The notes under the pieces were generated by a model. That model saw only the letters and a program-made list of their open reading frames with translations. It was not told the origin of the DNA and did not search any database. A DNA stretch of 64,000 bases from positions 372,001 to 436,000 of the forward strand of contig NZ_FIZW01000002.1 in assembly GCF_900059565.1 (NCBI RefSeq), given 5' to 3'. The stretch is from Murdochiella massiliensis (lineage in GTDB: Bacteria > Bacillota > Clostridia > Tissierellales > Peptoniphilaceae). Made by a program: the position numbers and the translations under genes. Positions 17,766 through 26,457 of the stretch are shown here, piece after piece. Every line of letters starts with the position of its first letter. The stretch's first letter is position 1.

Positions 17766-19271
17766 ATGGCTTGTACCACCATTTTAGTCGGAAAAAAAGC
17801 CAGTTATGACGGCTCTACACTGGTTGCACGCAACGAAGATTGCGGAAGTATCGGGTTTACGGAAAAGCGTCTGGATGTCGTTCTGCCGGAACAGCAGCCG
17901 AAGGTATACAAATCCGTCATTTCCCATGTGGAAATTCCTCTGCCTGAAAATCCGCTGCGTTATACGGCGATGCCGGATGCCCGTTTACGGGACGGCCAGT
18001 GGGCGGCAGCGGGCGTAAATGCCTTGAACGTTTCCATGTCGGCAACGGAAACCCTCACGACCAATCCTCGCGTGCAGGGTGCGGATCCCATGGTGGAGCG
18101 CATTCCGGCAAAAGGAAAAGAAGGCGATCCCAATTACGTTGCAGAAGTGCCGGGCGGCATCGGCGAAGAAGATTTCGTTACGCTCATTCTCCCCTATATT
18201 CGCAGTGCGCGTGAAGGGGTTTTGCGCCTCGGCGAATTGCTCGAAACCTATGGAACCTACGAAAACAACGGCATCGCCTTCCAGGATGTGAACGATATCT
18301 GGTGGCTGGAAACCATCGGCGGGCATCATTGGATGGCGCGCCGCGTGCCGGAGGACAGCTATGTCGTCATGCCGAATCAGTTAGGACTGGATACGTTCGA
18401 TTTTGCAGATGCCTACGGCGAACAGAAGGACTTTCTTTGCTCGGCGGATCTCAAGGCATTTACCGAAAAGCATCATCTGAATCTTTCCTACGGAGACGCC
18501 TTTAATCCGCGCGATGCCTATGGCAGTCATTCGGATGCCGACCATGTCTATAACACACCGCGTGCATGGATTGTTCAGCGCTTCTTCAATCCCACTGAGA
18601 CAAAATGGGACGGTCCGGATGCGGACTACACCCCCATGGCGAATAACATTCCCTGGTGCCGTGTGCCGGAGCGCAAAATCACCGTGGAAGACGTCAAGGA
18701 AGTCCTCTCCAATCATTATCAGGGCACGCCGTATGATCCGTATGCGAAAAAAGGTGATCCGTCGAATCGCGGTCTCTTCCGCCCCATCGGCATCAATCGC
18801 AATGCGCATCTGGCCTGTGTGCAGATTCGCCCCGATCTTCCGGAATCCTGCCGCGTCGTGGAATGGGTTGCGTTCGCAAGCAACGTCTTCAATGCCTTCT
18901 GTCCGCTTTACGTGAACGTCAATCGTATCCCGACCTATCTGACCTTCACGCCAGAAAATGTTTCAACGGAGAGCTTCTATTGGGCGAGCCGCCTCATCGG
19001 CGCGCTGGCGGATCCGCATTTTTCAGAAAACATCGCGCACATCGAGCATTATCAGGAAAACGTCGCCTGGCGCGGGCATCAGCTGCTCATTCATTGGGAT
19101 GAAAAAATCGTCAAAGAAAAACATGATTATTCCTCCGCGACGGCTTTGCTGGAAGAAGCGAATGAAGAACTCGTGAAAATGCTGCGCGAAGAAACCGATA
19201 AGGCGCTGGCCAATGTGCTGAATGAGACCAGTCGTTTGATGAAAAACGCATTTGCGCGTGCAGATCGGTAA
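17766..19271 (+). CDS. pepD: C69-family dipeptidase (PepD-like)
   Basis: A 501-residue N-terminal-nucleophile peptidase of family C69, which releases amino acids from dipeptides. The start MACTTILVGKKASYDGSTLV places Cys3 as the expected nucleophile after processing, and ARNEDCG follows as in the family. No signal peptide is visible, so it should be cytoplasmic. It fits an organism that ferments peptides. An AGAAAGGAAAAC ribosome site precedes the ATG. It stands alone between two terminators. Confidence 0.93.
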   Translation: MACTTILVGKKASYDGSTLVARNEDCGSIGFTEKRLDVVLPEQQPKVYKSVISHVEIPLPENPLRYTAMPDARLRDGQWAAAGVNALNVSMSATETLTTNPRVQGADPMVERIPAKGKEGDPNYVAEVPGGIGEEDFVTLILPYIRSAREGVLRLGELLETYGTYENNGIAFQDVNDIWWLETIGGHHWMARRVPEDSYVVMPNQLGLDTFDFADAYGEQKDFLCSADLKAFTEKHHLNLSYGDAFNPRDAYGSHSDADHVYNTPRAWIVQRFFNPTETKWDGPDADYTPMANNIPWCRVPERKITVEDVKEVLSNHYQGTPYDPYAKKGDPSNRGLFRPIGINRNAHLACVQIRPDLPESCRVVEWVAFASNVFNAFCPLYVNVNRIPTYLTFTPENVSTESFYWASRLIGALADPHFSENIAHIEHYQENVAWRGHQLLIHWDEKIVKEKHDYSSATALLEEANEELVKMLREETDKALANVLNETSRLMKNAFARADR

Positions 19272-19304
19272 TCGTCGTTTCGTCGCTTTACTTTATCCGA
19301 ATGA

Positions 19305-19351
19305 AGAAAAAAGGAGCTGAACGGGAACTGGTCCCGTGCAGCTCCTTTTTT
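19305..19351 (+). terminator. Bidirectional terminator between dipeptidase and thioesterase genes
   Basis: A strong hairpin with GGAGCTG/CAGCTCC outer arms (19313-19319 and 19339-19345) and an inner GGGA/TCCC pairing. T runs to the right on plus and A runs to the left, so it can serve both converging genes. Confidence 0.9.
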
Positions 19352-19406
19352 GACCAAATGCTTTCGAGATCGTGAAATATCTTCTCGATCCACTTCGGCT
19401 TCGGTA

Positions 19407-19835
19407 TTATTCCTCGATCATCTTGCGACCCGAGCGCAAAAAGGTTGCCGTTGCACGACCGATGAGCCGTTCCTCCACATAGAGCATGGCTTCGGTCACT
19501 ACGACTTTTCGTCCCGCTTTGATGATTGTCGCCCGACAAAGTACCGTATCACCGGAGTGAACCGCGCCTAAAAAATGATAATTCATATCCACCGTCGCGA
19601 CCGCATCATTAAACGACACCAGCGCCGTCGCCATCGCGGCGTCTGCCATGGTCATGAGCACACCGCCCTGCACCACGCCCTGCGGATTTTGATGTTTTTC
19701 TTCCGAGGTCACCAATCTCGTTGTTGCTGTACCTTCATCAGCATCAATAATCTCAATACCGGCTTCGATCATAAACCGATTGGTTGTGCGGCGAAGATCG
19801 ACCAGTCGGTCAAATAATTCACGTGAAATCTCCAT
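19407..19835 (-). CDS. PaaI-type hotdog-fold thioesterase
   Basis: A 142-residue hotdog protein with the PaaI/YdiI-type core: NPQGVVQGGVLMTMADAAM (about residues 48-66), followed by ATVDMNYHFLGAVHSGD. Such enzymes hydrolyse acyl-CoA thioesters. The start at 19835 is chosen because AGGAGGAAAA lies directly upstream; an extension of 65 residues in the same frame is unlike the family. Its substrate cannot be told. It converges on the dipeptidase gene. Confidence 0.9.
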   Translation of the reverse strand: MEISRELFDRLVDLRRTTNRFMIEAGIEIIDADEGTATTRLVTSEEKHQNPQGVVQGGVLMTMADAAMATALVSFNDAVATVDMNYHFLGAVHSGDTVLCRATIIKAGRKVVVTEAMLYVEERLIGRATATFLRSGRKMIEE

Positions 19836-19887
19836 TTTTCCTCCTTTTCTTACGCTTTTATCATACCCTTTTCTCGTCAAAATGCGT

Positions 19888-19916
19888 TTGGCAACCCACG
19901 AAAAATGCGCTACTCT
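19888..19916 (+). promoter_or_regulatory. Possible promoter for malic enzyme
   Basis: TTGGCA (19888-19893), a 17-base spacer and TACTCT (19911-19916) lie 53 bp upstream of the malic enzyme start. Confidence 0.4.
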
Positions 19917-19968
19917 ATTAGTGAAGAGAAAGGGCGGTCGCGTTCGACCGGAGCAATGGAGGTTGTCC

Positions 19969-21153
19969 ATGAAAGATGTATTTGCACGTTCTTTGGCATT
20001 GCATGCCGAATTAAAAGGAAAAATGAGCACAGAATTAAAGGCGCCCCTGGAGAATCAGGATGATCTTTCCCTGATGTATTCGCCGGGTGTTGCACAGCCC
20101 TGTCGCGAAATCGCCGCAAATCCCAAATCCGTATATAACTATACTTGGAAGGGCAATACGGTGGCGGTGGTAACAAACGGTACGGCCATCCTCGGTTTAG
20201 GCGATCTCGGTCCGGAAGCCGCTTTGCCGGTCATGGAGGGCAAATGTGCTCTGTTTAAGCGCTTTGGCGGCGTCAACGCCGTTCCGGTGCTCATTGATTC
20301 CAAAGATCCGGAGGAAATCATCCGCATTGTCAAAGCCATTTCCCCGACCTACGGCGGCATCAACCTGGAGGACATCAAAGCGCCGGAATGCATTACCATT
20401 GAACAGAGACTGATTGAAGAATGCAATATTCCCATCTTCCATGATGATCAACATGGCACCGCCATCGTAACCACGGCAGCCATCATCAATGCCCTGAAGC
20501 TGGTCGGAAAGAAAGCGGAAGACTGCAACGTGGTCATTTCCGGTGTCGGCGCGGCAGGCTCGTCCATCATCCGCATGCTCAAACGCATCGGCATCGCAAA
20601 CTTCTATGGCTACAACAGCAAAGGCATTCTGAACCGCAAGCATGCGGATACGTATACCAATCCGCTCTATCGGGAATTAGCGCAGATCACCAATAATGAT
20701 GCGGAAGACCTCACCATTGCGGAAGCGATGAAAAAGGCGGACATCTTCATCGGTGTCAGCGTTCCGAACAAAATCGACAAGGACATGGTTCGCTCCATGC
20801 GCCGCGATCCGATCGTGTTGGCGATGGCCAATCCTGACCCGGAAATCACGTACGAGGATGCGCGCGAAGCCGGTGCACGTGTAGTGGGCACGGGACGCAG
20901 CGATTATCCCAACCAGGTTAACAATGTGCTCGCTTTCCCGGGACTCTTCAAGGGCGCATTACAGGCTCATGCGACGCAAATCAATGAAGAAATGAAGCTG
21001 GCGGCCGCCTACGCCCTGGCTAATCTTGTTCCGGAAGAAAAGCTGTCGGAAGAATACGTCATTCCGGCTCCCTTTGAAGCGGGTGTAGCCGACGCTGTGG
21101 CCGAAGAGGTCGCCGCCGTCGCGGTAAAGATGGGCGTTGTGCGAGCCGAATAA
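19969..21153 (+). CDS. NAD(P)-dependent malic enzyme
   Basis: A 394-residue short-form malic enzyme that oxidatively decarboxylates malate to pyruvate. Seen: YSPGVAQPCREIA near the start, FHDDQHGTAIV in the metal/substrate site (about residues 159-169), the dinucleotide loop GVGAAGSSI, and ANPDPEI. I start at the ATG at 19969, six bases after a GGAGG site. Further upstream codons of the same frame overlap the divergent thioesterase gene. With ppdK it could supply or drain the pyruvate/PEP node. Cofactor choice is not resolved. Confidence 0.95.
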   Translation: MKDVFARSLALHAELKGKMSTELKAPLENQDDLSLMYSPGVAQPCREIAANPKSVYNYTWKGNTVAVVTNGTAILGLGDLGPEAALPVMEGKCALFKRFGGVNAVPVLIDSKDPEEIIRIVKAISPTYGGINLEDIKAPECITIEQRLIEECNIPIFHDDQHGTAIVTTAAIINALKLVGKKAEDCNVVISGVGAAGSSIIRMLKRIGIANFYGYNSKGILNRKHADTYTNPLYRELAQITNNDAEDLTIAEAMKKADIFIGVSVPNKIDKDMVRSMRRDPIVLAMANPDPEITYEDAREAGARVVGTGRSDYPNQVNNVLAFPGLFKGALQAHATQINEEMKLAAAYALANLVPEEKLSEEYVIPAPFEAGVADAVAEEVAAVAVKMGVVRAE

Positions 21154-21211
21154 GCCTTCCGCATATTCCTTCCGGAGAGTAAAACGCCGGCTAAACTTTT
21201 TTTGACACGAA

Positions 21212-21250
21212 AAGGCCGGGACACTCCTTTTTGGATGTCCCGGCCTTTTT
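21212..21250 (+). terminator. Terminator between malic enzyme and gcvT
   Basis: Ten-bp arms GGCCGGGACA/TGTCCCGGCC (21214-21223 and 21236-21245) are followed by five T residues on plus. A-rich sequence on the left allows weaker function for the converging gcvT transcript. Confidence 0.9.
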
Positions 21251-21267
21251 ATAGGATATTCTTCGTC

Positions 21268-22275
21268 TTACGCTTTAATCCGTTCATCGTCCGCGTCATA
21301 GAATACGCGCGGCACAAGCGTCGTCTTCACGCCTGCTACGGTAACCGTGTCGCCTTCTTTCACATCCGCGAGATTCACCAAGGCATAGCCGATACCGCCG
21401 TCCAAGGTCAGACTCTCCGTGAACATCGTCACCTTGCCGACGCTCTTCCCCTCGGCAAGCACTTCTGCGCCGGGAGCAAGAGATAGCTCGGCATTTTCCG
21501 TACGGAAGCCGAGAAGCGCGCGTTTGGCTCCTTCTTTCTTGACCTTGTCCAATGCCTCTTTGCCGATGAAGTCCTTGCTCCAATCGACGGTCCAATCAAA
21601 GCCGACTTCCAACGGATTGGTGCCTTCCAAATCGCTCATCAGCACATAGCCTTTTTCACGCGGAAGGCTGGTGAGAATGGCATCCGTTGTCATGCGAGTG
21701 ACCTCGACGCCGCATTTCTTTCCGGCTTCTTCCAGTGCTTTCATCGTCGCATCCACGGTATTCGGCGCAAGATAAAGCTCATAGCCTAATTCTCCGGTAA
21801 ATCCGCTGCGTGCCACGAAAATCTTTTGTGTGCCGAGCGTATTGGGAACGATGTGGAAACGCTTAATGCCGTCCACCGCCTCGCCCAGAAGGGTATTGAG
21901 AACTTGTCGTACTTTCGGTCCCTGCACGGCGATCATGGACGTTTCCTTCGTGCGATCGCGATAGGCAACGTCTTCGTCTTGTTTCACCTGATCAAAATGT
22001 GCGATCATCTTGTCGATATAGAGGGTCGAAATCCAATAGCATTCCTCCTCCATGCGGAAAATGATAACGTCATCGCGAATGATTCCGTCTTCATCCAACA
22101 TAGTGGTGTATTTTGCCTGACCGACTTTAGCACGCGAGAAGCCGTTGACAAAAACCTTGTCTAAGAACGCACCTGCATCCTTTCCGGTCACTTCCAACAA
22201 TTGATGCGTAAAATCATAAATTCCTACCGCCTTGCGAACCGCATCATGTTCCCTGCATTTCAATTCCTGTGCCAT
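21268..22275 (-). CDS. gcvT: GcvT-family aminomethyltransferase
   Basis: A 335-residue tetrahydrofolate-binding protein of the glycine-cleavage T-protein family. Typical blocks are VGIYDFTHQLLEVTGKDA, ARSGFTGELGYELYL and SDLEGTNPLEVGFDWTV. T-protein moves the methylene group of an aminomethyl carrier to tetrahydrofolate. The gcvP and gcvH genes are not in this window and it lies 17 bp after folD, so it may be a stand-alone demethylase-type member rather than part of a glycine cleavage complex. It is the last gene of the hbd-to-gcvT series. Confidence 0.85.
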   Translation of the reverse strand: MAQELKCREHDAVRKAVGIYDFTHQLLEVTGKDAGAFLDKVFVNGFSRAKVGQAKYTTMLDEDGIIRDDVIIFRMEEECYWISTLYIDKMIAHFDQVKQDEDVAYRDRTKETSMIAVQGPKVRQVLNTLLGEAVDGIKRFHIVPNTLGTQKIFVARSGFTGELGYELYLAPNTVDATMKALEEAGKKCGVEVTRMTTDAILTSLPREKGYVLMSDLEGTNPLEVGFDWTVDWSKDFIGKEALDKVKKEGAKRALLGFRTENAELSLAPGAEVLAEGKSVGKVTMFTESLTLDGGIGYALVNLADVKEGDTVTVAGVKTTLVPRVFYDADDERIKA

Positions 22276-22292
22276 GCGTCCTTCCTTTCTGT

Positions 22293-23147
22293 TCAGTTTT
22301 TTATTCCGTTGGCCTTCGCGCAGGCATCCACAACGTGTTTGGCAAGCACGGTGGTGGTGATACCGCCGATGCCGCCCGGCGTCGGTGTAGCCGCCTTCAC
22401 GATCGGCGCAACTGCTTCCCAGTCGACATCGCCGCAGAGTTTTCCGTCTTTACGGCTGGTACCGACGTCGATCACAATCTGTCCTTCGGACACATAAGAG
22501 GCATCCACCAATCCAGCCACACCGGTGGCGGAAATAACAATATCCGCTTCTCTGCTGATGGCGGGAACGTCTTTTGAATAGACATTAGTCATGGTGACGG
22601 TGGCAAAACGATCCGCCAGAAGCATTGCCAAAGGTCTTCCGACCACCAACCCACTACCGATGAGGACTACATTGGCCCCTTTAAGAGGAATCTTGTAGTA
22701 ATCCAGAAGCGCCATGACTGCACTTGGCGCACAATAGGTATAGCCCTCCGCATTGCCGGCAAGAACATGCCCCAAGTTAATCAATGTAGCACCGTCAACA
22801 TCTTTTTCCGGTGCAATGGCCGCCTTTACCCGATCCGCATTCATCCCCGGAGGCAGCGGCTGCATGAGCAGAATACCGTGAATTCCCCGGTCGGCGGAAA
22901 GCTGATTAATGGTTTGAATCAGTTCCTCTTCGCTTACCTCTTCCGCCATGGTCACCGAGCAAACCGCAATGGAAAGGGCATTCATCTTTTTCCGAATGCC
23001 TTTTTCGTAGCTCAGGTCTCCCGGCTTCGCACCGACACGAACAACGGCCAAGGTCGGAAGAATGTGCTTTTCTTCCAGTTGGTGGCAAATCGCACAAATC
23101 TCATCTTCTATCGATGCATTGACTTCTTTTGCCCATAACGTTTTCGT
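22293..23147 (-). CDS. folD: Methylenetetrahydrofolate dehydrogenase/cyclohydrolase FolD, apparent ACG start
   Basis: Bifunctional one-carbon enzyme converting 5,10-methylene-THF to 10-formyl-THF. Seen: PTLAVVRVGAKPGDLSY, GILLMQPLPPGMN, KDVDGATLINLG, NADP-loop IGSGLVVGRPLA and the C-terminal TPTPGGIGGITTTVL. No ATG, GTG or TTG exists upstream of the conserved LAVVRVG block before a stop at 23163-23165. A TTG inside that block would delete about 32 conserved N-terminal residues. The in-frame upstream sequence (KTLWAKEVNASIEDEI) aligns with normal FolD N-termini. An ACG codon at 23147 sits 5 bases after GGGAGG exactly where the family starts. With ACG the protein is 284 aa, the usual length. 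ACG initiation or a point mutation of ATG are both possible. Confidence 0.88.
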   Translation of the reverse strand, partial: TKTLWAKEVNASIEDEICAICHQLEEKHILPTLAVVRVGAKPGDLSYEKGIRKKMNALSIAVCSVTMAEEVSEEELIQTINQLSADRGIHGILLMQPLPPGMNADRVKAAIAPEKDVDGATLINLGHVLAGNAEGYTYCAPSAVMALLDYYKIPLKGANVVLIGSGLVVGRPLAMLLADRFATVTMTNVYSKDVPAISREADIVISATGVAGLVDASYVSEGQIVIDVGTSRKDGKLCGDVDWEAVAPIVKAATPTPGGIGGITTTVLAKHVVDACAKANGIKN

Positions 23148-23238
23148 AGCCGCCTCCCTTCTTTACGCCGGCGCCTTTTCGATTATTGCTTGCCGACAAA
23201 CCGTTCGCCGGTTCTATTTCGTTCCTATGGAGTAACAT

Positions 23239-23874
23239 TTACTTTTTCTTTCCTTCTTCCGCCCACCGGCGCAGCGTCGGAAGAAAGGCCCCGCCGACAA
23301 CATTGCCGGCCGTAATCACAAGAATCGCCGCAATTCCCTGCGCATTCCAGCCGTTGCCCATCCAGAAGTAAAACATATCGGCAATAGAGTGCTCATAGCC
23401 GGAAAGAATGAATACAACCACGCCGAAAAACAGGGCTAAATAGCGACCGAGATCATAGCGACTCTTGTTGTAGCCTTCCACCGCGATATAAATGAGCAGA
23501 TTACAGAGACAGCCCAGAACAAAGAGACTTCCGAGCGAATCACCGATTTTGGTGGAGACCATTGTCGCGGCACGCTCCGTCATGGCCGGAGCCAGACGCG
23601 TCGTCCGCAAAAGCAGGCTGACAAGGCCGGTACCAAGGAGGTTGCCCACCCAAATAACCGGTAGACGCTGTACTGCCGCCTTATCGCTTTGTAGAATGTA
23701 GCAGGCTTTTCCGGTAAAGAGGAAGAAGCCGAATTCCACAATGGTGAATAAGCCGACGGTAAAGAAGAGCGCTCCGACCAGAGGATTCTTTTGCGCTAAA
23801 AAGACCGCTCCGCCGATACCGATCATCACGCCGGCGGCAATGCTTTTTAGCATCGTTTCCTTAAACGTAATCAT
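23239..23874 (-). CDS. Formate/nitrite transporter family channel
   Basis: A 211-residue integral membrane protein with about six hydrophobic segments and family signatures: LFTGKACY, WVGNLLGTG, the GYEHSIADMFYF segment and ITAGNVVGGAF. FNT channels pass formate, nitrite or hydrosulfide. It is shorter than the usual 250-280 aa but the core motifs are in order. Position next to folD favours formate as substrate (inference). Confidence 0.85.
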   Translation of the reverse strand: MITFKETMLKSIAAGVMIGIGGAVFLAQKNPLVGALFFTVGLFTIVEFGFFLFTGKACYILQSDKAAVQRLPVIWVGNLLGTGLVSLLLRTTRLAPAMTERAATMVSTKIGDSLGSLFVLGCLCNLLIYIAVEGYNKSRYDLGRYLALFFGVVVFILSGYEHSIADMFYFWMGNGWNAQGIAAILVITAGNVVGGAFLPTLRRWAEEGKKK

Positions 23875-23889
23875 GTCTTTCCCAGCCTT

Positions 23890-24492
23890 CTATTGTCCGC
23901 TGACTTCTCCAACAACGACGGGCTCTTTTCCGGGTTTAACGGTCAAAAGAGCAAGAGCGGGCGAGGCGTTAATCACCAGCAGGCAGCCTTCGTCGACGGC
24001 AATCCTCGTTTCCTTAGACGGTTTCCCTTCCTGCGCACAGACCGAAAAGGCGGAGCGGGAATAGAGCAAAAGTGTTGCTCCTTCATGGGGCGAAATGCTT
24101 TTTTCTCCATGTAAAACATCCGTATGGGAAGAAAGACCTTCGCGCGTAATGAGGTTGAAGTCCTGACAATCTGCCGTATTCGTGGAATCCGTCGTCCAGG
24201 ATCCGGAGAAATTTTCAATCTCATACGGAGCAAGCATACGCTCATAGAGCGCTTTACCGTTGCAGGAATGATCGACACTCAGTTTGCCGACGAGCGGAAA
24301 AATCATCCGGTTGTAGCCGGAAAAATCACTGAACGTCGATTGCGTATCCGTAAACGTCGCGGAGGAAAGGCGAATCGCAAAGGTGCGTTTTTTAAAGTCC
24401 TCCCCTTCCGGCGCAATATAAAGCTGTGTGGTTGTCCCGCCCGCCCAAGTAGACACCTGGTATTGATCGGGCGTAATGATTTGATAATCCAT
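23890..24492 (-). CDS. HutD/Ves-family cupin-like protein
   Basis: A 200-residue protein of the HutD family: WAGGTTTQLYIAPEGEDF at residues 16-33, FAIRLSSATFTDTQSTFSDFSGYNR, then a beta-rich cupin fold. HutD is often in histidine utilisation operons, where its role is not settled. No other hut gene is present here. It starts directly after the ybaK stop, so it is very likely cotranscribed. Confidence 0.8.
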   Translation of the reverse strand: MDYQIITPDQYQVSTWAGGTTTQLYIAPEGEDFKKRTFAIRLSSATFTDTQSTFSDFSGYNRMIFPLVGKLSVDHSCNGKALYERMLAPYEIENFSGSWTTDSTNTADCQDFNLITREGLSSHTDVLHGEKSISPHEGATLLLYSRSAFSVCAQEGKPSKETRIAVDEGCLLVINASPALALLTVKPGKEPVVVGEVSGQ

Positions 24493-24966
24493 CTATTCTT
24501 CCTCTTCTGTAGTTAAATCGGCAAAGGGCGCACCGATCATGGTCGAAAGTGCCTCCGGGTTAACTTCCACCTGCACGCCGACCTGGCCGGCGCTGATCGC
24601 TATGACGGAAAGTTCTTTTGCCGAGTCATCAATCCAAGTGCTGAACGCTTTCTTCATGCCGATGGGCGAACATCCCCCGTGAATATAACCGGTGAGCGCT
24701 TTCAACTCTTTTTGGGGAAGCATATCGATCTTCTTTTCCCCGGCCACCTTGGCCGCTTTCTTCAGATCCAGATGACGCTCGGAGGGGACGACAAAAACGT
24801 GCGGTTCCTTTCCTTTCGTGACGAGGGTCTTATAAGAATGCGCCCGTTCTTTCCCTTCTTTGTCGATTAAATGCGCGCCGTACGTAATGCCTTCCCCCGT
24901 ATCGTATTCGAAATCCGCATAGGGAATTTTGGCCTGATCCAGGCGACGCATCACATTGGTTTTCAT
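24493..24966 (-). CDS. ybaK: Cys-tRNA(Pro)/Cys-tRNA(Cys) deacylase YbaK
   Basis: A 157-residue YbaK/EbsC editing-domain protein that hydrolyses mischarged Cys-tRNA(Pro). Seen: KTNVMRRLDQAKIPY at the start, VVPSERHLDLKKAAK, and the GYIHGGCSPIGMKK block typical of the family (about residues 92-105). It is 11 bp after hbd and directly before the HutD-like gene. Confidence 0.93.
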   Translation of the reverse strand: MKTNVMRRLDQAKIPYADFEYDTGEGITYGAHLIDKEGKERAHSYKTLVTKGKEPHVFVVPSERHLDLKKAAKVAGEKKIDMLPQKELKALTGYIHGGCSPIGMKKAFSTWIDDSAKELSVIAISAGQVGVQVEVNPEALSTMIGAPFADLTTEEEE

Positions 24967-24977
24967 ACCGTCCTCGT

Positions 24978-25814
24978 TTACTTCGTATAGTCGTAGAAGC
25001 CTTTACCGGTCTTGCGGCCGAGACGTCCGGCGCGAACCATCTTCTTCAGCAGCGGATGCGGACGATATTTCGTATCGCCGAATTCCTGATAGAGCACTTC
25101 CATAATGGCCAGAACGATATCCAAGCCGACCAGATCGCCCAATTCCAATGGTCCCATGGGGTGATTGGCGCCGAGTTTCATGGCGGTGTCAATGCCTTCC
25201 GCTGTAGCTAAGCCTTCTGCATAAATGCCAATGGCTTCGTTGATCATCGGAATTAAAATACGGTTGACGACGAAGCCCGGACCTTCTTTGACGACGACCG
25301 GCGTCTTGCCGATTTCCTGGGATAAGGCAACCACTTTCTCGACCATCTCATCCGGCGTATCCAACCCGGGAATCACCTCAATGAGTTTCATAACCGGTGC
25401 GGGATTAAAAAAATGCATACCGATAATGGGACGAGAGAGTCCTTTTCCCACTTCCGTAATGGAGAGCGAGGAGGTATTGGAGGCAAACATCGTCTCCGGC
25501 TTGCAAAGGGCATCCAGTTTCTTGAAGGTTTCCTGTTTAATGGCCATGTTCTCAATAGCGGCTTCTTCAATGAGATCACAATCGCCGAGGTCATCGTTGA
25601 GACACGGCGTAATGCGTGCAAGAATCGCATCGGCATCGGCCTGTTCCATCTTGCCCTTCGTCACCAAGCGGGACAAGTTCTTGTGGATTTTTTCTTTTCC
25701 ACCTTCGGAAAACTCTTTTTTAATATCCGAAAGCATAACCTCATGGCCTGCCTGTGCAAAGGCTTGTGCAATACCGCTTCCCATCGTTCCGGCGCCGATC
25801 ACTCCAACTTTCAT
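24978..25814 (-). CDS. hbd: 3-hydroxybutyryl-CoA dehydrogenase
   Basis: A 278-residue NAD(P)-dependent dehydrogenase interconverting acetoacetyl-CoA and 3-hydroxybutyryl-CoA in butyrate formation. The Rossmann loop is [13 protein letters not shown] at residues 7-19. [16 protein letters not shown] contains the catalytic His, followed by [14 protein letters not shown] and a C-terminal [12 protein letters not shown]. The other butyryl-CoA pathway genes are not adjacent. It is the first gene of a six-gene minus-strand series and lies behind a large inverted repeat (25891-25958). Confidence 0.96.
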   Translation of the reverse strand: MKVGVIGAGTMGSGIAQAFAQAGHEVMLSDIKKEFSEGGKEKIHKNLSRLVTKGKMEQADADAILARITPCLNDDLGDCDLIEEAAIENMAIKQETFKKLDALCKPETMFASNTSSLSITEVGKGLSRPIIGMHFFNPAPVMKLIEVIPGLDTPDEMVEKVVALSQEIGKTPVVVKEGPGFVVNRILIPMINEAIGIYAEGLATAEGIDTAMKLGANHPMGPLELGDLVGLDIVLAIMEVLYQEFGDTKYRPHPLLKKMVRAGRLGRKTGKGFYDYTK

Positions 25815-25890
25815 CGTATCCTCCTTATAAGTAATAGCTTTTGTTGTTTTTCTTCGAACAACGGACCTGTCGTCCTCGTTCCTTGTCGTT

Positions 25891-25958
25891 TTTTATACCC
25901 CTTCTTCCGACGGTTACGCCCTTCTTCTTGGGAAACCGTCACGAGGAATGGTATAAAA
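25891..25958. repeat. 68-bp symmetric double inverted repeat upstream of hbd
   Basis: Two nested perfect inverted repeats share one centre: TTTTATACC (25891-25899) with GGTATAAAA (25950-25958), and GACGGTT (25909-25915) with AACCGTC (25934-25940). Both 9-base gaps between the arms are equal. On the minus strand the inner end of the outer repeat gives a TATAAA that could be part of the hbd promoter, so this may be an operator for a dimeric regulator. Confidence 0.7.
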
Positions 25959-25963
25959 GGGTA

Positions 25964-25995
25964 CAAAAAAAGCGCATGCCGCGGCATGCGCTTTC
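25964..25995 (-). terminator. Terminator after hup
   Basis: Ten-bp perfect arms AGCGCATGCC/GGCATGCGCT (25971-25980 and 25983-25992) are followed by seven T residues on the minus strand, 9 bp after the hup stop. Confidence 0.9.
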
Positions 25996-26004
25996 CATGA
26001 TGAT

Positions 26005-26283
26005 TTACTTGTTGACAGCTTCTTTCAGGTTCTTGCCCGCTTTGAACACCGGAGCGACCGATGCCGGAATTTCGATGGTTTCCTTCGGGTTGCGGGGGTT
26101 GCGACCCGAACGAGCTTTGCGCTGACGTGTTTCAAATGTACCGAAGCCGACCAATTGAATCTTTTCGCCATCAACGAGCGCTTCGGTTACAGACGATGTG
26201 AAGGCATCCAGAGCGCGCGTAGCTTCCGCTTTTGTCAACTGGCTTTTTTCTGCGATTTGTGCAATTAATTCCGATTTATTCAT
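26005..26283 (-). CDS. hup: HU-family DNA-binding protein
   Basis: A 92-residue HU protein, a dimeric DNA-bending nucleoid factor. MNKSELIAQIAEKSQLTKAE at the start, VGFGTFETRQRKARSGRNPR in the beta-arm, and C-terminal PVFKAGKNLKEAVN match the family. The start at 26283 follows a GGGAGG site; a 7-residue upstream extension lies over it. It is monocistronic, with a clear promoter and terminator. Confidence 0.97.
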   Translation of the reverse strand: MNKSELIAQIAEKSQLTKAEATRALDAFTSSVTEALVDGEKIQLVGFGTFETRQRKARSGRNPRNPKETIEIPASVAPVFKAGKNLKEAVNK

Positions 26284-26327
26284 ACTATCCTCCCTAAAAA
26301 TCAATTTCAGTGCAATACTGTAGTTAG

Positions 26328-26355
26328 ATTATACCAAAACTCATTCATACTGCAA
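26328..26355 (-). promoter_or_regulatory. Promoter for hup
   Basis: On the minus strand TTGCAG (26355-26350), a 16-base spacer and TATAAT (26333-26328), about 45 bp upstream of the hup start codon. Confidence 0.65.
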
Positions 26356-26457
26356 GCCGAAATGGCGTGATTTTGCGCCTCCGACTGATTTTATACAAGA
26401 TCGGCAAGCGATCATCTTCATTCGAGCAAACGGTTGTGGCCCTTTTCTGTTCTATCG

